Assembly (NCBI RefSeq): GCF_001613245.1
Contig: NZ_BDBZ01000013.1
Coordinates: 62,001 to 126,000, forward strand
Reading direction: 5' to 3'
Length of the DNA stretch: 64,000 nucleotides
Source: Nocardia speluncae NBRC 108251
GTDB lineage: Bacteria; Actinomycetota; Actinomycetes; Mycobacteriales; Mycobacteriaceae
Made by a program: the position numbers and the translations under genes. Positions 44,466 through 53,646 of the stretch are shown one piece after another. The notes under the pieces were generated by a model. That model made no database searches. It was given only the letters and a program-made list of their open reading frames with translations, and was not told where the DNA came from. Each line of letters opens with the position of its first letter. Position 1 is the first letter of the stretch.

Positions 44466-45326
44466 TCACCCGCGCCGGGCCGCGGTGAACCCCAGGAATT
44501 TCCGGAGGTATCCCACTACCCCCCGCAACGGGACGGCCCGCGGCCAATCGTTCGGGCGGAAGTGGGCGTCGGTACCACCGTCTACGAACAATACACTGCC
44601 GCAAAGGAATTCAGCCGAGGGGGACAGCATCATGTACACCCAGTCGGCGATGTGCTCGGGTTTGCCGAAATTACCCGTGGGAACCGGGAAGGCCTCGACC
44701 GCCTTGGCCTCCGCGGGCGTGGCGAGCTGGCGCTCCAGCAGCGGGGTCAGGATGGCACCCGGCGCGATGACATTGAGCCGGATACCGGCGCCCGCCCATT
44801 CCGGCCGGACGGCGTGGCGGCGGACCCAGCGGCTCACCGCGATCTTGGACGCGGCGTACACGAAAGGCGCGGCCTGGGCGCCGAAGATCCGCACAGTGCG
44901 GACCGCGCGAGCGGGATCGCCGGCCAGAAATGCCTTGACCGTCCGGTTCTGCACCATAGGGACCGTGGTGGAGGAATTGCTGCCGAAGGCCACCACACGC
45001 GCGGCGCCCGTTGCGGCGAGGGCCGGGCGCCAGCCCTCGAGCAGATCGACCACGCCGAGATAGTTGACCGCGGCGATCACCGGGAGTCGCGCCCGATCGC
45101 GTACCGGCCCCAGTCCCGCCGCCAGGACGGCGCCGTCGAGCCGCCCGTCCGCCGCTTCGAGCACGCTGTCGATCGCCTGGCGGCGTCCTGCTGCGGTGGA
45201 AAGGTCGGCGACGATATCGGTTTCCTGGATATCCACGCCGATCACGCGGTGCCCCTCGGCTGTCAGCTTCTCGGCGACGGCACGGCCCATACCCGATGCA
45301 GCTCCGGTGACCGCATAGACACCCAT
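44466..45326 (-). CDS. 3-alpha-hydroxysteroid-dehydrogenase/carbonyl-reductase-like SDR
   Basis: The 286-residue SDR has the cofactor motif VTGAASGMG (6-14), then IGVDIQETDIVADLSTAAGR and LDGAVLAAGLGP. These track the Comamonas 3-alpha-HSD sequence (VGIDIRDAEVIADLSTAEGR, LVLCAGLGP). The catalytic pair is Tyr157/Lys161 in YAASK, and the C-terminal SAEFLCGSVLFVDGGTDA is typical. It should oxidise or reduce a steroid 3-hydroxyl or another carbonyl with NAD(P). The ATG at 45326 follows GGAAGGA. The start is in the open, so it is probably a single gene. Confidence 0.88.
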   Translation of the reverse strand: MGVYAVTGAASGMGRAVAEKLTAEGHRVIGVDIQETDIVADLSTAAGRRQAIDSVLEAADGRLDGAVLAAGLGPVRDRARLPVIAAVNYLGVVDLLEGWRPALAATGAARVVAFGSNSSTTVPMVQNRTVKAFLAGDPARAVRTVRIFGAQAAPFVYAASKIAVSRWVRRHAVRPEWAGAGIRLNVIAPGAILTPLLERQLATPAEAKAVEAFPVPTGNFGKPEHIADWVYMMLSPSAEFLCGSVLFVDGGTDAHFRPNDWPRAVPLRGVVGYLRKFLGFTAARRG

Positions 45327-45450
45327 CCGAAATCCTTCCGTACGACCCGGCGTCTACCCGCCCGGCGATTTCGTCGGAGTCTGTCAAAATTGCCGGGCCT
45401 GTCAAGCGCTCTGGAAGCAGAAGCGCGGGCCGGCTGATGCGCCGACCGGG

Positions 45451-45867
45451 TCAGAACGGCAGGTGAACCCACTCCGGCAGCGTGAAGCAGATGATGCCGA
45501 AGTCGTATCCGACCTGGACGTTGACATCTGTGGCGGCGCCCCCGGCGGAGACGGTGTGCCGCCCGAGCACGGCCGGATTCCAGTCCGCGGTGAACACGCC
45601 GGGTTCCTCCTCTTCGACCGGGCCGAACGTGCCGCCGCCCGGCTGCCCGTTCACCGAATCCTCGAAAACCACCCGATCGCCGGGCGCGCCGGTGGCGGTC
45701 ACGGTGTACGTGCAGCCGACGCCGTACTGGATGAAACCCAGGCCGAAACCGCCGGATACGCCGACATCGGTGATGGCGGCCGAGGCGGCGGCAGGCCGGC
45801 CGAGGACGACTGCCGCGGCGAGCGCGCAGGCGATGACCCCGATGTAGCGACTTCCCGATGAGTTCAT
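45451..45867 (-). CDS. Secreted Ig-like hypothetical protein
   Basis: The 138-residue protein has a signal peptide (IGVIACALAAAVVLGRPAAA, cleavage near SAAI). The mature beta-rich part is GVGCTYTVTATGAPGDRVVF, then PGVFTADWNPAVLGRHTVSAGGA, with a second Cys in DFGIICFTLPEW, so one disulfide is likely. It resembles small Ig-like secreted proteins of nocardiae and rhodococci. The function is unknown. The ATG at 45867 is preferred because it directly precedes the signal sequence and follows GGGAGC. Confidence 0.75.
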   Translation of the reverse strand: MNSSGSRYIGVIACALAAAVVLGRPAAASAAITDVGVSGGFGLGFIQYGVGCTYTVTATGAPGDRVVFEDSVNGQPGGGTFGPVEEEEPGVFTADWNPAVLGRHTVSAGGAATDVNVQVGYDFGIICFTLPEWVHLPF

Positions 45868-46048
45868 GGCCGGCTCCCGGTGGTATCGGCAGGTATCGGA
45901 CATCCTGGTAAGTAGTCGAGCACCCGCGGATCACGGGACACAGCCCCGGATGATCACGAAGTGTGTGCGGGGGTCACGAATCGGGTAGTGCTCACCGAAG
46001 GCACTGCGGGAATCCGGCGTACGTGTAACAGCCGGGGGTCTTCGAGTG

Positions 46049-46206
46049 GATAACGGTGCGTAAACGTTATCGAAGTCGTGGGATTGCCAGATGAATGCTG
46101 ATGGCCGGTTCTGTCGTTCGCTGCGGACATTGCCGAACGGTATAACCGTTGCGTCGGGCGAGTTCTGTGGAATTCCGCCACCGAATGCCCGTTATTGCGT
46201 AGCAAT
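46049..46206. promoter_or_regulatory. Three dyads in the AT-richer region before the secreted-protein operon
   Basis: The 467-bp gap 45868-46334 has lower GC than its surroundings and holds three perfect dyads. GATAACG/CGTTATC is at 46049-46055 and 46065-46071, extended by CTTCG/CGAAG flanks. AACGGT-ATA-ACCGTT is at 46136-46150. ATTGC-GTA-GCAAT is at 46194-46206. They could be operators for the genes on either side. The rest of the gap shows no gene. Confidence 0.45.
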
Positions 46207-46334
46207 TTAAATGATGAACATTCCTTTGAATTCTGGGTATGCACCTCGAGTCCGAATATCGGTATGGTCCTGTGCGCGAACTGAAATCGCAGCCGCCCGT
46301 TACGGGCGGTCTACGTGAGAAGGAATTGAACGTA

Positions 46335-46943
46335 ATGAAGTTCGGCACTTTCGCCGCAACCGCACTTCTGTCCGTCGCCGCCGTCGGTATTTCGGCCGCG
46401 ACCGTGCACGCCGAACCGGCGGCTCCGGCTCCCACGCTCGAAAGCGAGGGTGTCGACCAGGGAATCGCCTACGAAACCAGCGTCGACCAGAAGACACAGA
46501 CCATCGTCACCGAGGTCGAGAACGGCCGATTCGAACTCACTCCCGACGGCGCCACGGCCGTACTGAAAGCCGTCAGCGGCGCCGTCGTGGCCGAGGTACC
46601 GCTGACCTACGAGATCTCCGGCAGCGATATGGCCGTCGCACACGAGATCAGCGACGACGGCACCTCTCTCGAACTCACCCCGACCGTGACCGCCGAGAAC
46701 ATCGGCGAGATGCGGCCGGTGAGTTCGATGGCGCGGCTCACCTCCGAACTGGAGAAGAACGTCGCCGGGGTCGCGGTCGGCGCGGTGCTGGGCGGCCTGC
46801 TCGGCGCGCTTGTCGGACTCGGCTTCCTGAGCATCATCACCGGCCCGATCGGATTGCTCGTCGGCGGTGTGGCCGGCGGTTACGTCATGGGTGGGCAGTC
46901 GTTCGGTGACGCCGTGGCGGCGGTCCTGCGCGGCGAACCGTGA
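46335..46943 (+). CDS. Secreted Nocardia-type protein with a glycine-rich C-terminus
   Basis: The 202-residue protein has a signal peptide (MKFGTFAATALLSVAAVGIS, cleavage near VHAEP). The middle region is beta-rich (YETSVDQKTQTIVTEVENGRF, AVVAEVPLTYEISGSDMAVA). The C-terminal segment is hydrophobic and glycine-zipper-like (GVAVGAVLGGLLGALVGLGF, IGLLVGGVAGGYVMGG) and could sit in the membrane. The plan resembles the DUF8020 group I recall from Nocardia genomes. The function is unknown. AAGGA supports the ATG at 46335. The stop overlaps the start of the next gene. Confidence 0.75.
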   Translation: MKFGTFAATALLSVAAVGISAATVHAEPAAPAPTLESEGVDQGIAYETSVDQKTQTIVTEVENGRFELTPDGATAVLKAVSGAVVAEVPLTYEISGSDMAVAHEISDDGTSLELTPTVTAENIGEMRPVSSMARLTSELEKNVAGVAVGAVLGGLLGALVGLGFLSIITGPIGLLVGGVAGGYVMGGQSFGDAVAAVLRGEP

Positions 46944-47671
46944 CCGATCCGGCACCGAACGAGAACGACGGGCAGCCGCCGCTTTCGAAGCAGGACAAAC
47001 GAGCACGGGTAGGAGCCACCGCGGCGGCCATCGCCATCGCGGCGGTGGTGACCTCGATCGTGCTGGGAATCGGGATCGCCGCCCTGCTGGCCACGGCCGG
47101 TGGTGGCGGCGCCGAGGAGGCGACCGAGGACCTCGCCGCACCCACCACGGCCGCCACCACCGCGATCGCCGGGACGACCACGACACCCGCACCGCCCGTG
47201 TCGCCGGACGTACCGCCTGCGGCCTCCGCGCCGCCGACCACCACCCCGCCCCCCTTGGGCACCGCGGGGGAGGTCAACAAGGAGGCGAAACAGGCGCCGC
47301 CGAAGGTGGAAGTGGCCGCCGGGGAATGTCTCAGCGGATTCGGTGAGAAAGAAGTCACCGAAGCACCCTGTGGCAGCGCGGAATCCCGGTACAAGATCTC
47401 CGCGGTGGGTCCGGCCGCAACGGCGTGTCCCGCCGACGGCGACACCAGCCATACGATCGCCGACACCACCCTGTGCCTCGATATCGACTGGGTCGTCGGC
47501 AGTTGCGTGGACGTGTCGGGCGATGAGCCCCAGCGGGCCGACTGCGGCCCCGGCGGGGTACAGGTGATCAGCATCCTGCCGGACACCAACAGCGTCAACG
47601 CCTGCCCCTCGGCCGACAGCGGATTCGTCTACGACCAGCGCCGCTTCGTGGTCTGCTTCGCCGGCCTCTAG
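46940..47671 (+). CDS. Membrane-anchored LppU-like protein
   Basis: The 243-residue protein has one transmembrane segment (TAAAIAIAAVVTSIVLGIGI, about 27-46), a Thr/Pro-rich linker (about 68-110) and a C-terminal domain. The domain begins VEVAAGECLSGFGEKEVTEA and has about seven Cys, matching the LppU/SCO3897-type extracellular domain. The short N-terminus should be cytoplasmic. It starts 4 bp inside the previous gene (GTGA), so the two are coupled and may act together at the cell surface. Confidence 0.78.
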   Translation: MTDPAPNENDGQPPLSKQDKRARVGATAAAIAIAAVVTSIVLGIGIAALLATAGGGGAEEATEDLAAPTTAATTAIAGTTTTPAPPVSPDVPPAASAPPTTTPPPLGTAGEVNKEAKQAPPKVEVAAGECLSGFGEKEVTEAPCGSAESRYKISAVGPAATACPADGDTSHTIADTTLCLDIDWVVGSCVDVSGDEPQRADCGPGGVQVISILPDTNSVNACPSADSGFVYDQRRFVVCFAGL

Positions 47672-47730
47672 CCGACCCGGAAACCGTGCGGCGGATGGTA
47701 GCGGTCCGCCGAGTGCGCGGTTACGGTCGG
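47672..47730 (+). terminator. Long imperfect hairpin terminator
   Basis: Three nested complementary pairs follow the stop codon at once: CCGACC/GGTCGG (47672-47677, 47725-47730), AACCG/CGGTT (47682-47686, 47718-47722), and CGGCGGA/TCCGCCG (47689-47695, 47705-47711). Confidence 0.65.
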
Positions 47731-48310
47731 CCGTCATGAATATGCCGGTGCGTCGTCGCCGGCCGACGGGTCCATATGGGCGGTGGCCAGTGCACGAGTG
47801 GGCCCGATCAGTTCGCCGACCCGCGCATCGGCGACGGTGTACGGGAGGAGCCGGCGAACCCGCACGTGCACGATCCGTCGTGGTTCCGGACGCCGGATTT
47901 CCCGTGACCGGCAACGCTGGTCGCCGATATCACGAGTTGTTGCAGGGCGGGGCAGTCGACAGGGCACGACAGGAAGGCGATCGCGGTGTCGAACAATTCG
48001 GTGACGCCTGCGCTGCGATGGATTTCGGGGAGCCCGATGTAGTGGTGGTCGAGGCGCCGGCCGGGCCCGCTGGGGCCACGGCCTCACACTGGCGGCATCG
48101 TATCGCCCGGTGAATGCGGTCGCCGTTCGGCGGGTACGGGAACAAGGAACCCACGGGCCGGGCAGTGTGACCGGGAGTGGCGACTCGCGGGCAATCGGCC
48201 CGAGCGGTCCGGAGCTTGCCGAGTCGGCGGGCCGGGTCGTGTGGCCGTATCGCTGCGGGGACCACCGGGTCACGGTGACCACCGGCGGGGGACAGGCCAT
48301 AATTTGATTC
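47731..48310. other. About 580 bp without a recognisable gene
   Basis: No frame on either strand gives a protein I can recognise and codon bias is poor. The last bases hold CATAAT (48298-48303), 7 nt before the phoD ATG at 48311, a likely -10 for a leaderless phoD transcript. The stretch may be a decayed gene, but I could not identify its origin. Confidence 0.4.
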
Positions 48311-49969
48311 ATGCCCCTATCCCGTCGCAGATTGCTGCATGCGGGGTCGGCCGGTGCCGTCGCAGTGCTGGCCGGTGCGGGGCTGGTGAGTAGTGCACCG
48401 TTACGAGCGCCGCGTCTGCTCGGCGACCCGTTCACGCTCGGAGTCGCTTCCGGCGATCCACTGCCCGACGGCGTGGTGCTGTGGACGCGCCTGGCCCCCG
48501 ACCCTTTCGCACCCGACGGGCTGGCCGGGACCGGGCTTGCGCCGGTCACCGTCGAATACGAGGTCGCCGAGGACGAGCAGTTCCGCCGGATCGCCGCCCG
48601 GGGCAGCGCGGTAGCGACCCGGGAACTGGGCCACAGTGTGCATCCGGAGGTGCACGGTCTGGCGCCGGATCGCTGGTACTTCTACCGATTCCGTGCGGGT
48701 TCGGCGATCTCACCGGTCGGCCGCACCCGCACCGCCCCCGCGACCGGAGCGCGGACCGAGCGGCTGCGGTTCGCGTTCGCGTCCTGCCAGCACTGGAGTT
48801 CCGGCTACTACACCGCATACGAGCACCTGGCCGGCGAGGACCTGGATCTGGTGGTGCATCTCGGCGACTACATCTACGAAATGGAATGGGCGCGCGGCCG
48901 GGTGGGGTCCGCGATCCCGCAGACGTTGCGTGATGAGGCCACCGACCTCACCGGATACCGCCTCCGTTACGCGCAGTACAAGGCCGAACCGGAACTGCGC
49001 GCGGCGCACGCCGCTTTTCCCTGGGTCTGCACTTTCGACGATCACGAGATCGACAACAACTGGGCGGGTTTCGAACCCGGCGCCGGAATCGATATCCATC
49101 TGCTGCCCGCTCTGTTCCGGCGGCGCCGCGCCGCCGCATTCCAGGCGATGTACGAACATCTGCCGCTGCGTATCGAACAACTCCCGACGGGGCCGTACGC
49201 CCGGATGCATCGCCGGTACACCTTCGGTGACCTGGCCGATCTCACCATGCTCGACACCCGCCAGTACCGTTCATCGCTGGTCTGCGGCGACGGTGCGAAT
49301 CTGGTCGTCGACTGTGCGGATCGCTTCGACCCCGACCGTACGATCCTGGGCGTCGAACAACGCGAATGGCTGATCGACGGTCTCACCCGCTCGCCGGCGC
49401 GCTGGCAGATCCTGGGCAATCAGGTCGCCATGGCGCAATCGGACTACGACCCCGGTCCCGCCGTGGCGGTGGGGACCGACGCCTGGGACGGCTATGTCGC
49501 CGATCGCAACGCGGTTCTCGCGGCGGCCGCCGCCCGCGGCCGCGGAGATCTGGTGGTGCTCACCGGCGATCGGCACGAGAACTATGTGGTCGATATCCGC
49601 GGCGATTACCGGGATCCGGGGTCGCCGGTGGTGGCCACGGAATTCACCGGTACCTCGATCACCACCGGTCGCGACGGCGCGGACCTGACCCCGCGTGGTC
49701 GAACCTTGCTGGCCGCCAATCCCGATATGAAGTTCTTCAACGGTCAGCGCGGCTACGTCCGGGTGGAGGTGGATCACCAGCTGTGGCGCAGTGATTTCCG
49801 GGTGGTGCCATACGTGCGGGAACCCGGTGCACCCGTTGCCACCCGAGCGAGTTTTGTGGTCGAACACGGCCGGCCCGGCGCCGAACACGCCGGGGATCCG
49901 GGTCCGGCGACCGCGCCGCCGGAAGTGGAGGTATCCGGCCACGAAACGGAAATCGACGCAGGACGATGA
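48311..49969 (+). CDS. phoD: PhoD-type alkaline phosphatase, Tat-exported
   Basis: The 552-residue protein starts with a twin-arginine signal (SRRRLLHAGSAGAVAVLAGA). It has the PhoD N-terminal domain (FTLGVASGDPLPDGVVLWTRL) and the metallophosphatase domain: FAFASCQHWSSGYYTAYEHL, LVVHLGDYIYE, TFDDHEIDNNW, and LTGDRHENY. It removes phosphate from diesters and monoesters outside the membrane, using iron and calcium in known members. The start follows CATAAT by 7 nt and has no ribosome site, so the mRNA is probably leaderless. No Pho box could be confirmed by eye. Confidence 0.94.
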   Translation: MPLSRRRLLHAGSAGAVAVLAGAGLVSSAPLRAPRLLGDPFTLGVASGDPLPDGVVLWTRLAPDPFAPDGLAGTGLAPVTVEYEVAEDEQFRRIAARGSAVATRELGHSVHPEVHGLAPDRWYFYRFRAGSAISPVGRTRTAPATGARTERLRFAFASCQHWSSGYYTAYEHLAGEDLDLVVHLGDYIYEMEWARGRVGSAIPQTLRDEATDLTGYRLRYAQYKAEPELRAAHAAFPWVCTFDDHEIDNNWAGFEPGAGIDIHLLPALFRRRRAAAFQAMYEHLPLRIEQLPTGPYARMHRRYTFGDLADLTMLDTRQYRSSLVCGDGANLVVDCADRFDPDRTILGVEQREWLIDGLTRSPARWQILGNQVAMAQSDYDPGPAVAVGTDAWDGYVADRNAVLAAAAARGRGDLVVLTGDRHENYVVDIRGDYRDPGSPVVATEFTGTSITTGRDGADLTPRGRTLLAANPDMKFFNGQRGYVRVEVDHQLWRSDFRVVPYVREPGAPVATRASFVVEHGRPGAEHAGDPGPATAPPEVEVSGHETEIDAGR

Positions 49970-50140
49970 GCGCGGGCAGCCCCGCGGAATTCGTGACCAC
50001 GGTGGGTTCGCCGGAACGGGGGCTGTTGCGTCGTCGTCGATCGGGCATCCGGCCGTTCACGACTGCAGTTGGCCGAAAAAGCCGATTTTCTGACCGCGCG
50101 TGTGTTTCCGCCGGGTGACCCAGGCCATATTCTCGGAAGA

Positions 50141-51928
50141 ATGTCCAGTTCCGCAACGAGTCCCGGCACCGGCGCCGGGCCCGGCCAGACCTTCGACTAC
50201 GACGTACTCGTCATCGGCTCCGGCTTCGGCGGCAGCGTGAGCGCTTTGCGGTTGACCGAGAAGGGTTACCGGGTCGGTGTCCTCGAGGCCGGGCGCCGCT
50301 TCGCCGACGACGAATTCGCGAAAACGTCCTGGCGGGCCAGGCAGTACCTGTGGGCGCCCTACCTCGGGTGTTTCGGTATCCAGCGGCTGGCGTTGTTGAA
50401 GGACACCCTGATCATGGCCGGGTCGGGGGTCGGCGGTGGTTCCCTCGTCTACGCGAACACGCTGTACGAGCCGCCGGAGAAGTTCTTCCGGGACGGGCCG
50501 TGGGCGCATATCACCGACTGGAAGGACGAGCTCGGTCCGCACTACGACCAGGCCAAGCGCATGCTGGGCGTGACCACCAACCCCGCCACCACCCCGAGCG
50601 ACCGGGTGCTGCGTGAGGTGGCCGAGGAGATGGGGGTCGCCGATACGTATCAGCCGACCCCGGTCGGTGTGTTCTTCGGCGGCCCCGGCGCCCGGCCCGG
50701 TGCGGAGGTCGAGGACCCGTATTTCGGCGGGGCGGGCCCGGCGCGGCGCTCCTGCACCCACTGTGGTGAATGTATGACCGGCTGCCGTCACAATGCCAAG
50801 AACACACTGGTGAAGAACTACCTGTACCTGGCCGAGCAGGCCGGTGCCGCGGTGCATGCACTGCGCACCGTCACCGATGTGAAGCCGCTGCCGGGCGGCG
50901 GGTATGCCGTCGAGACCGTGGCCACGGGTCGCTGGGTGCGCAAGAAGCGCACCACCTACACCGCCGAACAGGTGATCTTCTCGGCCGCGGCGCTGGGAAC
51001 TCAGCGGTTGTTGCACAAATTGCGTGATGCCGGATCGCTGCCCGATATCTCCGGCCGGCTCGGTTTCCTCTCGCGCACCAACTCAGAGGAACTGCTCGCC
51101 ATCCGCAGCCGGGGGACGGACAACGATTTCACCAAGGGGGTGGCGATCACCTCGTCGATCCACCCCGACGCCGATACCCATGTCGAACCGGTGCGCTACG
51201 GCAAGGGCAGCAATGTGATCGCACTGCTGGGCAGCATCATGGTGAGCGAGGAGCCCGGCGTATCCAAGCGACGGCTCTGGTTGCGGGAGATGTGGCGGCA
51301 CCGTCGCGATATGCCGCATCTGCAGAATCCGCGGCACTGGTCGGAGCAGTCGATCGGCCTGCTGGTGATGCAGTCGGTGGACAATTCGATCACCACTTAC
51401 ACCAAACGCGGCCTGTTCAAGCGCAAGATGACCACGCGACAGGGCGAAGGCGCCCCCAACCCGACCTGGATCCCTGCCGGGCACGAGGTGGGGCGGCGGG
51501 TCGCCGGCAAAATCGACGGAACCCCCGGCGGGCCGCTCAGCAGCGTTTTCGATATCCCGATGACCGGCCATTTCATCGGCGGCTGCGTGATCGGTGACAA
51601 CGCCGAATCCGGTGTGGTCGACCCTTACCAGCGGCTCTACGGATACCCGGGCCTGCACGTGATCGACGGTTCGACTATTTCGGCGAACCTCGGGGTGAAT
51701 CCCTCGCTCACCATCACCGCGCAATCCGAGCGGGCTGTCGCGCTGTGGCCGAATAAAGGGGAGGCGGATCCACGGCCGCCGCTGGGATCGCCGTATCGGC
51801 GGATCACGCCGGTGCAACCGGTCGCGCCGGCGGTCCCCGCCTCGGCGCCGGCGGCGCTGCGCCTGCCGTTGGTGGAGGTGAAGCACCGCGAGCGCCCGGA
51901 AGTGGCCGCGGGAGAACAGGCCCACTGA
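50141..51928 (+). CDS. choD: GMC-type cholesterol oxidase (ChoD-like)
   Basis: The 595-residue flavoenzyme has the FAD motif GSGFGG (26-31), LGCFGIQRLALLKDTLIMAGSG, and a Cys cluster SCTHCGECMTGCRHNAKN. The end, VIDGSTISANLGVNPSLTIT, is followed by LWPNKGEADPRPPLGSPYRR. It matches Mycobacterium tuberculosis ChoD along its whole length. Whether ChoD-type proteins truly oxidise cholesterol is debated. No signal peptide is seen. The ATG at 50141 follows GGAAGA. It is a single unit, with a hairpin at 51971-52000. Confidence 0.93.
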   Translation: MSSSATSPGTGAGPGQTFDYDVLVIGSGFGGSVSALRLTEKGYRVGVLEAGRRFADDEFAKTSWRARQYLWAPYLGCFGIQRLALLKDTLIMAGSGVGGGSLVYANTLYEPPEKFFRDGPWAHITDWKDELGPHYDQAKRMLGVTTNPATTPSDRVLREVAEEMGVADTYQPTPVGVFFGGPGARPGAEVEDPYFGGAGPARRSCTHCGECMTGCRHNAKNTLVKNYLYLAEQAGAAVHALRTVTDVKPLPGGGYAVETVATGRWVRKKRTTYTAEQVIFSAAALGTQRLLHKLRDAGSLPDISGRLGFLSRTNSEELLAIRSRGTDNDFTKGVAITSSIHPDADTHVEPVRYGKGSNVIALLGSIMVSEEPGVSKRRLWLREMWRHRRDMPHLQNPRHWSEQSIGLLVMQSVDNSITTYTKRGLFKRKMTTRQGEGAPNPTWIPAGHEVGRRVAGKIDGTPGGPLSSVFDIPMTGHFIGGCVIGDNAESGVVDPYQRLYGYPGLHVIDGSTISANLGVNPSLTITAQSERAVALWPNKGEADPRPPLGSPYRRITPVQPVAPAVPASAPAALRLPLVEVKHRERPEVAAGEQAH

Positions 51929-51970
51929 TCCACATCCAGGTGGCGCGGGCAATCGCCGAACAGCCCGCCG

Positions 51971-52000
51971 GAGCCGGCCACGAAACCTCGCGGCCGGCTC
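51971..52000 (+). terminator. Hairpin terminator after choD
   Basis: GAGCCGGCC (51971-51979) and GGCCGGCTC (51992-52000) form a perfect 9-bp stem with a 12-nt loop. The rest of the 314-bp gap to 52242 contains only probable promoter sequence for the next gene. Confidence 0.65.
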
Positions 52001-52242
52001 TGTGCGCCTGTCCACCGGTGCGTCGGCGGCCCGATACCGGGCAGGCGTGACCACCTTCACATAAGCTGGGAAGTTGCTGATCAAAGCCATCGGACCGGTG
52101 GGTCCGGAGCTGGTCTGCGTTTACCCAGGGCAAATCCCGGGTAACGGTTTGTGGTCGATACTCGCCGGAACCCGGTCGCCGGCGGGCGCGACGCTATGGG
52201 TCGGCCGGGCCGACTGGCCGCGCGCGCCGGAGAGGACTGACC

Positions 52243-53625
52243 GTGACGGAGCAGCAGCCGGAAGCACCACGGCTCGAGAAGCAACCAGAGGGCGCGCACC
52301 TCGAGAAACCGCAGGATATGCCGAATCTCAAGAAGTCGGTCGCGGCCTCGGCGATGGGTAATGCCACCGAATGGTTCGACTACGGCGTCTACGCCGCCAC
52401 CGCCACCTATCTCACCGACGCGTTCTTCCCCGGTGAACTCGGCACCCTGGGCACGATGCTCGGGTTCGCGGTGTCGTTCGTCCTGCGCCCGGTCGGCGGA
52501 ATGGTGTGGGGCCCGCTCGGCGACCGGGTGGGGCGCAAGGTGGTCCTGGCCACCACCATCCTGCTGATGGCCGCGGCCACCGGTCTCATCGGTGTCCTGC
52601 CGACCCACGGCCAGGTGGGGGTGCTGGCGCCGATCCTGCTGATCCTGCTCCGGGTGGTGCAGGGCTTCTCGACGGGTGGAGAATACGGCGGTGCGGCCAC
52701 CTACCTGGCCGAATGTGCCAGCGATAAGAAGCGCGGCTTCTTCGGCAGTTTCCTGGAGTTCGGCACGCTCGGCGGGTTCGTCGGCGGCTCCGCGGTCGTG
52801 CTGTTGTGCCAGTTGATCCTCGGTTCCGAGGCGATGCACGACTGGGGCTGGCGGATTCCGTTCCTGATCGCGATTCCGCTGGGCGCCATCGGGTGGTATC
52901 TGCGGACACGGCTCGACGAATCCCCGGTCTTCACCGAGGTGAACGAGAAGGAGCATCCCGAGAGCGGGCTGCGGATCCTTCTCGCCACGTACTGGCGCGA
53001 AGTCCTGATCCTGTTCGGTCTCGTGGTGGCACTGAACGTGGCGAACTACACGCTGCTCACCTATCAGCCGACCTACCTGCAGAACACCATCGGTATGGGG
53101 GAGTCCACCACGACCGCCATGGTGCTGATCGGCCAGCTCGTCATGATGCTGTGCGTACCGTTCTTCGGAAAGTTGTCCGACCGGGTCGGCCGTCGGCCCA
53201 TGTGGTTGTTCTCGCTGGTGGGTCTTGCGGTGTTCGCCGTGCCGATGTACTGGCTGATGGGCCAGGGCACCGGCTGGGCGATCCTCGGCTTCGTGGTGCT
53301 GGGCCTGCTGTACGTACCGCAGCTGTCGACCATCAGCGCGACCTTCCCCGCCATCTTCCCGACCCACGTCCGATATGCGGGCTTCGCCCTCGGCTACAAC
53401 CTGTCCACGGCCATCTTCGGTGGAACCGCACCGCTGGTGAACGAGGCAGTGATCGAGGGCACCGGCTGGAGCTTGTTCCCCGCCGTCTACATGGTGGGTG
53501 CCTCGCTCGTCGGCCTGGTCGCCTGGGCCTTCTTGCGGGAGACCGCCGGTACGTCGCTACGCGGGACCGAAGTACCCGACGCCGATCCGCACCACTCGGC
53601 CGCGGAGAAACAATCCGTCGCGTGA
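52243..53625 (+). CDS. MHS-family (ProP/KgtP-like) MFS symporter
   Basis: The 460-residue protein has 12 predicted helices with metabolite:H+ symporter marks: ASAMGNATEWFDYGVYA, GPLGDRVGRK, LLRVVQGFSTGGEYGGAATYLAE, and FGKLSDRVGRR. Such carriers take up proline, betaine, citrate or related solutes; the substrate cannot be told. The hydrophilic N-terminus (about 30 residues) repeats a LEK motif (RLEKQPEGAHLEKPQDMPNLKK). It starts with GTG at 52243 behind GAGAGGA. The next gene follows after 21 bp and may be cotranscribed. Confidence 0.92.
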   Translation: MTEQQPEAPRLEKQPEGAHLEKPQDMPNLKKSVAASAMGNATEWFDYGVYAATATYLTDAFFPGELGTLGTMLGFAVSFVLRPVGGMVWGPLGDRVGRKVVLATTILLMAAATGLIGVLPTHGQVGVLAPILLILLRVVQGFSTGGEYGGAATYLAECASDKKRGFFGSFLEFGTLGGFVGGSAVVLLCQLILGSEAMHDWGWRIPFLIAIPLGAIGWYLRTRLDESPVFTEVNEKEHPESGLRILLATYWREVLILFGLVVALNVANYTLLTYQPTYLQNTIGMGESTTTAMVLIGQLVMMLCVPFFGKLSDRVGRRPMWLFSLVGLAVFAVPMYWLMGQGTGWAILGFVVLGLLYVPQLSTISATFPAIFPTHVRYAGFALGYNLSTAIFGGTAPLVNEAVIEGTGWSLFPAVYMVGASLVGLVAWAFLRETAGTSLRGTEVPDADPHHSAAEKQSVA

Positions 53626-53646
53626 CCTCGGAAGGGCCGTCCTGCC

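Noticed and set aside
47731..48310. Degraded gene in the gap before phoD
   Set aside because: Pieces on both strands were read, but none matched a family well enough to name.
52081..53367. Minus-strand open frame of 428 codons over the MHS transporter gene
   Set aside because: It is antisense to a transporter with conserved motifs and has no domain of its own.
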